NCBI GenBank assembly: GCA_041484845.1
Contig: JBGPIK010000003.1
Coordinates: 1 to 56,983 of the forward strand
Length of the DNA stretch: 56,983 bases
Source: JBGPIK01 sp041484845
GTDB taxonomy: Bacteria > Desulfobacterota > Binatia > UBA9968
Reading direction: 5' to 3'
Positions 51,777 to 56,983 of the stretch are shown piece by piece. The notes beneath the pieces are model-generated. The model did not search any database. It was not told where the DNA came from and saw only the letters and a list, made by a program, of their open reading frames with translations. Position numbers and translations under genes: made by a program. How positions within the stretch are numbered: the stretch's first letter is position 1; every line of letters starts with the position of its first letter.

Positions 51777-52427
51777 TTACAGCCGTCTCAATCGCACAGC
51801 AAACTCGGTGGGTCCGCCTATAAAACTCTCCTCAGCAGTACTGAGAAGCATGATCCCTCGGTTGTAGAGTGCAATCCTGGTTGTGCCGCCAGCGTGCTCA
51901 ATGACCAATTCATCGTACTCTAAAGGATCACCCACCAGCGGATCACCGTACTCACCGCCAGCTCGGAGCAGCTCGTTGTCGTGAATGGCCACGACTATTT
52001 CTCTGGAGATTGCAGGTGCTTCCAAAACCACGGTCTTAAGTCCGGTCGGGTCTTCAAGATCATCGTCACTGATCAGGCCATGCCGGTAAGTTAGCTTGTG
52101 GATCATTGGCGGCTCGGGAGTGCTTCCTTTGTCCCATGGTGTTCCTTGCCAATGGTGGATAAGACCGCTGTCTCCACATGTCGAGCAATGCCAGATGATA
52201 TTGGTGGTGCCCGCCTCGAAATCCGCGCGGATTGTGCCGGGGCATGGTTTTCTGCCCGGCCTTCTCCGACACTTAATATCGAGCTCGTGCGTAGGTTGGG
52301 TCGGCTCGGTTGTCACAACTGCGACGATGGCACCGAGATATTGGACCAGCCGCCGCGAGCTAAGCTCGTGTGGGACGTTCCCGTCCGCATCCAGAAAACG
52401 TGTCATATCGGTGACCCACATATCCAC
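51777..52427 (-). CDS. Uncharacterised protein with a four-cysteine zinc-ribbon-like motif
   Basis: A 216-residue protein of no family I can name. Its start WVTDMTRFLDADGNVPHEL and the pattern C53-x8-C62...C81-x2-C84 (HCSTCGDSG) suggest a zinc ribbon in the first half. A TPW-D segment (HHWQGTPWD) follows. The second half, from about residue 110, is rich in acidic residues and strands (LEYDELVIEHAGGTTRIALY). Translation starts at GTG 52427 or ATG 52421. It stands alone, facing the catabolic run, next to a broken tRNA, so it may be part of an acquired segment. Zn binding is inference. Confidence 0.65.
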   Translation of the reverse strand: MDMWVTDMTRFLDADGNVPHELSSRRLVQYLGAIVAVVTTEPTQPTHELDIKCRRRPGRKPCPGTIRADFEAGTTNIIWHCSTCGDSGLIHHWQGTPWDKGSTPEPPMIHKLTYRHGLISDDDLEDPTGLKTVVLEAPAISREIVVAIHDNELLRAGGEYGDPLVGDPLEYDELVIEHAGGTTRIALYNRGIMLLSTAEESFIGGPTEFAVRLRRL

Positions 52428-53053
52428 CTCGACTTAGTGAATAACAATTTTTCCCGCGATGCGTTAGAGCCGATGCAATTTTTTTGCTGCCCTTAACGGC
52501 CCAAATAAGTGTCGTGAAAAGCGTCGGGAAATGAACGGCAAAATGAGGGGAATTGAGGGGAACGGCGAGGAATGGAGTGCTGTCGATTTCTTTTGTGATT
52601 TCAGTAGGTTTACAACGATTTCAGCAGATTACCAAAGTGCCTAACGAATGATTACGAATCAATGGCTTGACCCGATCTTCACGAGTCTAACGAGACGCTC
52701 GTTCCTCCTGGAGCCGTTTTTGTCGAAGTCGGTGGAAGCTTACGAGGTTTTCAAGATTGGTCAATAATCCGCGCAACGACTCCCTCGCGTGCATTGAACC
52801 TGCGATACCGGAGCCAGAGGACTTTACTCTTTGTTCCGCACCGTTGCCGAAAACACATCACGCTGGCTCAGCCGCATAGATCACGACTGGACATAACAAC
52901 AGCGCTAACCATTTGGCATTTCAAAAACTCTTTCTGTGTGAAAACTGCTGGTGTGCTGTATGCGGAAAGTGCTTTTTATGCCGTGGAAGCTACAATAAAT
53001 GGTATGGCGTGCGCTATATGCACACAATTCGTTGTGGTAACTAAACCCAATTA
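52428..53053. other. Gene-free region beside the broken tRNA
   Basis: Open frames here (for example 52794-53054) have no recognisable protein features and no ribosome site. The plus-strand sequence GCATTGAACCTGCGATACC near 52790 superficially recalls a tRNA T-arm on the minus strand, but it does not pair as one. The stretch occupies the side where the missing 3' half of tRNA-Leu should be, and may be the edge of an inserted or deleted element. Confidence 0.4.
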
Positions 53054-53094
53054 GGATTTTGAGTCCGGCGCGTCTGCCATTCCACCACTCCGGC
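53054..53094 (-). pseudogene. Truncated tRNA-Leu(CAA), 5' half only
   Basis: On the minus strand GCCGGAGTGGTGGAATGGC, starting at 53094, then AGACGCGCCGGACTCAAAATCC, reads as acceptor 5' strand, D arm, anticodon stem and loop CTCAAAA with anticodon CAA of a class II tRNA-Leu. After ATCC (53054) the expected GG of the anticodon stem, variable arm, T arm and acceptor 3' strand are missing; the next bases TAATTGGG diverge at once. No T-loop consensus (GGTTCGA) is found in the following 500 bases. The break inside the anticodon arm is where many tyrosine recombinases cross over. Confidence 0.65.
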
Positions 53095-53245
53095 ACGAGA
53101 GACAAACCAATAACTTACGCTCGCGGAAAGTTCAAGCGACGTTCGTGAAGTTCTTGTTTTGAGAGCGGTTCTTTTGCTCTAAGAACAGTGCCGGCCCTAT
53201 TTTCTCCTCCATTTAGTTTGAATGGTTGAGCCTCCGATCCAATCT

Positions 53246-53265
53246 GTAGTACACTTCTGTACTAC
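53246..53265. promoter_or_regulatory. Palindromic operator of the toxin-antitoxin pair
   Basis: GTAGTACA (53246-53253) and TGTACTAC (53258-53265) are perfect inverted repeats separated by CTTC, 18 bases upstream of the antitoxin ATG and just before its GGGAGG ribosome site. Ribbon-helix-helix antitoxins bind such short palindromes, with or without their toxin, to repress their own operon. Position and symmetry make this a likely autoregulatory site. Confidence 0.6.
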
Positions 53266-53282
53266 GTGGGAGGATTATTCTT

Positions 53283-53549
53283 ATGCCATTGAGTGTCAGG
53301 CTGGATGCGAAGACGGAGTCATTGATAGGACGGCTGGCTCGTAAAAGGTGCCAGACGAAATCCGAAGTGATCCGAGATGCTATCGGCGCACTGGCCGAGC
53401 AAGAACAGAAAGAGGCCGGAAAAACACGGCCTTACGACCTGATCGCCCATCTGATTGGATGCGTCAAAGGAGGCCCGCGCGATCTGTCCGTGCGCACGGG
53501 AGAGAAGTTTCGTCAAATGCTTCTTGAGCGCAGCCGTAAACGCCGATGA
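53283..53549 (+). CDS. Ribbon-helix-helix antitoxin (CopG/VapB-like)
   Basis: An 88-residue protein. The N-terminal strand PLSVRLDAKTESLIGRLA followed by helix SEVIRDAIGALAEQEQ is a standard ribbon-helix-helix dimer domain that binds DNA. The C-terminal half (YDLIAHLIGCVKGGPRDLSV) is likely the toxin-binding tail. Its stop overlaps the PIN-toxin start (ATGA). The GGGAGG before ATG 53283 and the upstream palindrome support the start and autoregulation. Confidence 0.85.
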   Translation: MPLSVRLDAKTESLIGRLARKRCQTKSEVIRDAIGALAEQEQKEAGKTRPYDLIAHLIGCVKGGPRDLSVRTGEKFRQMLLERSRKRR

Positions 53550-53956
53550 TCCTGGTCGATACCGGGCCGCTGGTTGCCCTGATTCACAAAGACGATGATC
53601 AGCATCGACTTTGTAAGGAAACCTTCGTTGCTATCACGGAGCCCCTTGGCACGGTCTGGCCGGTGCTGACTGAAGCCATGTATCTTTTGAGTTTCTCATG
53701 GGAAGCGCAGATCGCCCTCTGGGAAATGATCGAGGTTGGAGCCGTTGAGATATTGCCGCTAGGAACCGATGATGTTCCCCGTATGAGAGAATTGATGCGG
53801 AAATACCGCGATCTGCCGATGGATCTGGCGGATGCCGCTTTGGTGCGCGTTGCCGAGCGAGAACGGCTGCGCCGGATTTTCACCCTCGACCGCCGGGATT
53901 TTCAAATTTATCGCCCCTCCCGAATTGGCCGTTTTGCGGTTGTTCCGTCCCACTAA
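53546..53956 (+). CDS. PIN-domain toxin (VapC-like ribonuclease)
   Basis: A 136-residue PIN protein. Acidic active-site residues are visible as Asp5 (ILVDTGPLVAL), Glu43 (VLTEAMYLL), Asp93/Asp96 (PMDLADAALV) and Asp115 (FTLDRRDF). VapC toxins cleave RNA, often tRNA or rRNA, when the antitoxin is degraded. It overlaps the antitoxin stop by 4 bases, as is usual. The nearby truncated tRNA-Leu may be coincidental. It converges with radA across a 65-base gap. Confidence 0.88.
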   Translation: MILVDTGPLVALIHKDDDQHRLCKETFVAITEPLGTVWPVLTEAMYLLSFSWEAQIALWEMIEVGAVEILPLGTDDVPRMRELMRKYRDLPMDLADAALVRVAERERLRRIFTLDRRDFQIYRPSRIGRFAVVPSH

Positions 53957-54021
53957 CCCCGGCGGCGCCCAGCGACCTGGTTCGGGAGCGGCCCGTGCGC
54001 TGCATGCTGATCAACTTGATC

Positions 54022-55386
54022 CTAAAAGAGCAGCTTCCAACACTCGGCGAGCGAGCTTACGCCAAGCAGTTTCGGGTGATTGATGTGTTTCAATTGAGCG
54101 GCGTTGCTCAAAGGAAGCATACAGCGTTCGAAGCCGAGCTTTCCCGCTTCTTTTACACGCGCCTCCGCCTGAGAAATGCCGCGAATTTCTCCCGCAAGTC
54201 CGACTTCGCCAAAGAAGACCGTTTTTGAGTCGAGTACATGCTCACGGCAACTCGAGCCGATGGTTGCAATGATGCCCAGATCCACTCCGGGCTCATCGAC
54301 TTGAACGCCACCGGCGACGTTGACAAAAATATCTTGATCGAACAGCTTGGCGCCCATCTTTTTTTCCAAGACGGCAACTAGTAACGCGACACGATTGTGA
54401 TCGACGCCGATGGTTGTTCGTCGCGGCACGGCAAGGAAAGAACGGCTCACCAGCGCTTGCAGCTCAACCAAGATAGGCCGTGTTCCCTCCATGCTGCACA
54501 CGACCGCCGATCCCGGGACTTGCAGCGGACGTTCCATCAAAAAAATCTCAGACGGGTTGCTCACTTCTCTAAGGCCGGCCTCTTTCATTTCAAAAACGCC
54601 GATTTCGTTCGTTGAGCCGAAACGGTTTTTCACCGCCCGCAAGATGCGAAAACTGTGGCCACGCTCGCCTTCGAAATAGAGGACGGTATCGACCATGTGC
54701 TCGAGCAGGCGCGGTCCCGCGATGGCGCCGTCTTTGGTGACATGGCCGATGAGAAACGTCGTAAGCCCGGTTTTCTTGGACAGAACGATGATCGAACCGG
54801 AACTTTCCCGGACCTGCGCAATGCTGCCCGGCGCGGAGGGAATGGATGAACTGAAAATCGTTTGAATCGAATCGATGACCAGCAATCCGGGCTTAACTTT
54901 TTTCACCTGCTCAAGAATGCGTTCCAGCGACGTTTCACTTAACACCAGTAAATTCGGCGCGGCGATTTCGAGCCGCTCGGCGCGCATTTTGATCTGGCGC
55001 GGTGACTCTTCACCGGAAACGTACAGGCAACGGAGACCTTTTTGACTCACGGCCGCAAAAGCTTGCAGGAGCAATGTTGATTTGCCGATGCCCGGGTCGC
55101 CGCCGATAAGGATCACCGAGCCTGGGACCAGACCGCCGCCGAGTACGCGATCGAATTCGCCGATGCCTGAGAGAACTCGGCCTTCTTCGGCGGTAGTTAT
55201 TTCGTGGATCGGCGCCGGTTCTTCTTTCGTTCCGAGGCTTAGCTCGCCGCGGGTGGTGGTGGCGGCCTTCTCATATCTCTCCTCGGCGAAGGTATTCCAC
55301 TGGTTGCAATCGGGACACTTGCCGAGCCATTTGGGCGATTGATAACCGCAGCTCTGGCAGGCGAAGATCGTTTTGGCTTTGGCCAT
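54022..55386 (-). CDS. radA: DNA repair protein RadA
   Basis: A 454-residue RadA/Sms homolog. It has the N-terminal zinc finger CQSCGYQSPKWLGKCPDC near residue 9, Walker A GGDPGIGKSTLLL near 95, Walker B LLVIDSIQT near 178, the RadA motif KNRFGSTNEIG near 250 and a C-terminal Lon-like domain ending SSLAECWKLLF. RadA is a DnaB-like helicase that drives branch migration in recombination repair. The ATG at 55386 gives the standard MAK..FACQSCGY start; the upstream in-frame start at 55473 would run into bioF. It is divergent from bioF. Confidence 0.95.
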   Translation of the reverse strand: MAKAKTIFACQSCGYQSPKWLGKCPDCNQWNTFAEERYEKAATTTRGELSLGTKEEPAPIHEITTAEEGRVLSGIGEFDRVLGGGLVPGSVILIGGDPGIGKSTLLLQAFAAVSQKGLRCLYVSGEESPRQIKMRAERLEIAAPNLLVLSETSLERILEQVKKVKPGLLVIDSIQTIFSSSIPSAPGSIAQVRESSGSIIVLSKKTGLTTFLIGHVTKDGAIAGPRLLEHMVDTVLYFEGERGHSFRILRAVKNRFGSTNEIGVFEMKEAGLREVSNPSEIFLMERPLQVPGSAVVCSMEGTRPILVELQALVSRSFLAVPRRTTIGVDHNRVALLVAVLEKKMGAKLFDQDIFVNVAGGVQVDEPGVDLGIIATIGSSCREHVLDSKTVFFGEVGLAGEIRGISQAEARVKEAGKLGFERCMLPLSNAAQLKHINHPKLLGVSSLAECWKLLF

Positions 55387-55471
55387 AACGCCGCCTTTTA
55401 TAGCAGGAATTCCGAAGAAAGGGTAAGAACGTAGCACAGGTTGATAATTCGTTTGGTGATGTAATAATCCC

Positions 55472-56659
55472 ATGGCGATGTCCGGAACGTTTATCGAATC
55501 AGAGTTACAACGGTTAAACGAGGCAGGACTTTACCGTCGTTTGCGCCGAGTGGATGGCGATCAGGGGCCGACGCTTGTTTTGGACGGTAAAGAAGTCGTC
55601 AATTTCTCATCGAATAACTACCTCGGATTGGCCAATCATCCCGCGTTGCGCGAGGCCGCCAAGGACGCCATCGACCGCTACGGCTGTGGCTCCGGCGCAT
55701 CACGGCTTATATCCGGCAATATGACGCTGCACGAGGAGCTCGAAGCCAAGCTGGCTGAGTTAAAGGAAACCGAAGCGGCACTGGTCTTCAACTCCGGATT
55801 CCAGGCCAATATAGGGATTATCTCCACGATGATCGGAGAGGGTGACGCTGTTTTCAGTGACGCGCTCAATCATGCCAGCATTATCGACGGTTGCCGCCTT
55901 TCACGCGCTCAGGTTTACGTCTATGGCCACGCGGATCTCCAGCAGTTGGAAGATTGCCTAAAGCAGGCATCGGCCCATCACCGCAAACTGATCGTTACGG
56001 AAACACTATTCAGCATGGACGGTGACGAGGCACCGCTCAAAGAGATTGTCGATCTCGCAGAAAAGTACGACGCCATGGTTATGGTCGATGAAGCGCATGC
56101 CACCGGCGTGTACGAGCCCAACGGCGCGGGTATTGTCGCCAAGCTGGGGTTGGGCGGTCGGGTGCTGGTTCAGATGGGAACGCTGGGGAAGGCCCTCGGC
56201 GGATTCGGCGCCTATGTGGCCGGGAGCGCGGCGTTCCGCGAACTGATGATTAACCGCTGCCGCAGTTTTGTTTTCACGACGGCGCTGCCGCCCGCCGTCA
56301 TGGCGATGGGCATTGCCGCTCTTGATCTCGTTAAGGAGGAGCCGGAAAGACGGCTTGCTTTATCGAACAATTGCGCAAGGCTCAACGCCAGTTTGAAAGC
56401 GTTAGGGTATTCCATCGCCAATAGCCGGAGCCAAATTATCCCGCTGATGGTCGGGGATGCGGATGAATGTATGCGGTTGTCGGAGCAATTGTTGAGGCGC
56501 GGCATCTTCGCCCAGGGCATTCGCCCGCCGACCGTGCCGCCCGGGACTTCGCGCTTGCGCATCACTCTCATGGCCACACACACCGGTGAACACTTGCAGC
56601 GAGCGCTCGACGCGCTCGAAGAAGTCGCCAAGGAGAAGAAGGTAGAAAATAGAGGATAG
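55472..56659 (+). CDS. bioF: 8-amino-7-oxononanoate synthase
   Basis: A 395-residue alpha-oxoamine synthase. It has NFSSNNYLGLANHPALREAA near residue 43, GCGSGASRLISGNMTLHEEL near 70, MVDEAHATGVYEPNGAG near 202 and the PLP lysine in MGTLGKALGGFGAYV near 235. It condenses pimeloyl thioester with alanine in biotin synthesis. 2-amino-3-ketobutyrate CoA ligase is a close relative, but the bioA gene right after it supports BioF. A second ATG at 55478 is possible. The last residues are charged and variable. Confidence 0.9.
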   Translation: MAMSGTFIESELQRLNEAGLYRRLRRVDGDQGPTLVLDGKEVVNFSSNNYLGLANHPALREAAKDAIDRYGCGSGASRLISGNMTLHEELEAKLAELKETEAALVFNSGFQANIGIISTMIGEGDAVFSDALNHASIIDGCRLSRAQVYVYGHADLQQLEDCLKQASAHHRKLIVTETLFSMDGDEAPLKEIVDLAEKYDAMVMVDEAHATGVYEPNGAGIVAKLGLGGRVLVQMGTLGKALGGFGAYVAGSAAFRELMINRCRSFVFTTALPPAVMAMGIAALDLVKEEPERRLALSNNCARLNASLKALGYSIANSRSQIIPLMVGDADECMRLSEQLLRRGIFAQGIRPPTVPPGTSRLRITLMATHTGEHLQRALDALEEVAKEKKVENRG

Positions 56660-56695
56660 AAAGATCGATCCTCTATCATCGATACTCGGATAATC

Positions 56696-56983
56696 GTGAA
56701 TTACGAAGAACTCAAGCGCCTCGATCAGACCTATCTGTGGCACCCGTTTACACAGATGCAGGAATGGCTGGGAGAAGATCCCTGCATCATCAGTCAAGGC
56801 GACGGCCATTATCTTATTGACGTTCATGGACGAAAATATCTCGATGGGGTTTCGTCGTTGTGGTGCAATGTCCACGGACATCGGAAGAAAGAACTGGACG
56901 ACGCGATCCGAGCCCAGCTCGACCGAATTGCGCATTCAACTTTTCTCGGACTGAGTCATGTGCCGGGTATTCAGCTGGCGCAG
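56696..56983 (+). CDS. bioA: Adenosylmethionine-8-amino-7-oxononanoate aminotransferase, partial
   Basis: The first 96 residues of BioA, cut by the window end. From the GTG at 56696 the frame reads NYEELKRLDQTYLWHPFTQM, then IISQGDGHYLIDVHGRKYLD near residue 33 and SSLWCNVHGHRKKELDDAI near 53, all typical of the class III aminotransferase N-terminus. It converts the BioF product to diaminopelargonic acid using S-adenosylmethionine as the amino donor. It starts 36 bases after bioF, with a candidate CTCGGA upstream, so the two form a biotin operon. Confidence 0.9.
   Translation, partial: MNYEELKRLDQTYLWHPFTQMQEWLGEDPCIISQGDGHYLIDVHGRKYLDGVSSLWCNVHGHRKKELDDAIRAQLDRIAHSTFLGLSHVPGIQLAQ

Noticed and set aside
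52780..52815. Possible T arm of the missing tRNA-Leu half
   Set aside because: GCATTGAACCTGCG has a loop-like core, but the flanks do not pair as a T stem and no CCGGC-type acceptor strand follows in the right place.
1..56983. CRISPR array
   Set aside because: No regularly spaced direct repeats were seen; the repeated elements are palindromes of irregular spacing.

Overview
This is a bacterial window packed with catabolic accessory genes. It ends in an ordinary housekeeping block: radA, bioF and the start of bioA. Gene families, mid-range base composition and the exceptional number of orphan solute-binding proteins resemble uncultivated soil or sediment lineages of the former Deltaproteobacteria (Binatota/Desulfobacterota-like). 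That placement is inferred from gene content only; no rRNA or other phylogenetic marker was analysed.

Left part (1-11.2 kb, mostly minus strand). After an ABC-permease remnant comes one long minus-strand operon, read from 11004 down to 1028: hydantoinase/oxoprolinase A, then B, then two tandem copies of a flavin-dependent (LLM) oxidoreductase, short-chain dehydrogenase and solute-binding protein unit. A 139-bp element with 31-bp inverted repeats lies between hydantoinase B and the first unit.

Middle left (11.3-19.9 kb). A plus-strand acyl-CoA dehydrogenase is followed by a stretch with many potential RNA helices. A second minus-strand operon then reads from 19924 to 12975: split thiamine-diphosphate decarboxylase alpha and beta, a lone molybdenum hydroxylase large subunit, a solute-binding protein, an acyl-CoA dehydrogenase and an M20-fold protein.

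Middle and right (20.1-51.1 kb, all plus strand). A divergent GntR/FCD regulator starts a 30-kb co-directional run. It holds hydantoinase B, a solute-binding protein and hydantoinase A, then a UbiD-type decarboxylase, LLM oxidoreductase, two binding-protein-fold genes, a second split TPP decarboxylase and a cysteine amidohydrolase. Next come duplicated bicupin plus binding-protein pairs, two more UbiD genes, three more binding proteins, and an aromatic/acyl-CoA module: crotonase, CoA ligase, a 55-aa protein, a 4,5-dihydroxyphthalate decarboxylase-like protein, LLM and RidA. A separately promoted PaaA-like diiron protein closes the run.

Right end (51.2-57 kb). This part holds palindromic repeats, an unknown zinc-ribbon protein, a tRNA-Leu truncated in its anticodon arm, a ribbon-helix-helix/PIN toxin-antitoxin pair with a palindromic operator, radA (minus), bioF and partial bioA (plus).

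Overall reading (inference): the cluster looks like a modular catabolic island for aromatic or N-heterocyclic carboxylates and amides. Ring or amide opening would be by hydantoinases and amidohydrolase, decarboxylation by UbiD, TPP and Pht5-like proteins, oxidation by LLM, cupin and molybdenum enzymes, and finishing by CoA chemistry. About a dozen secreted binding proteins have no intact permease or ATPase in the window. The substrate is unknown.
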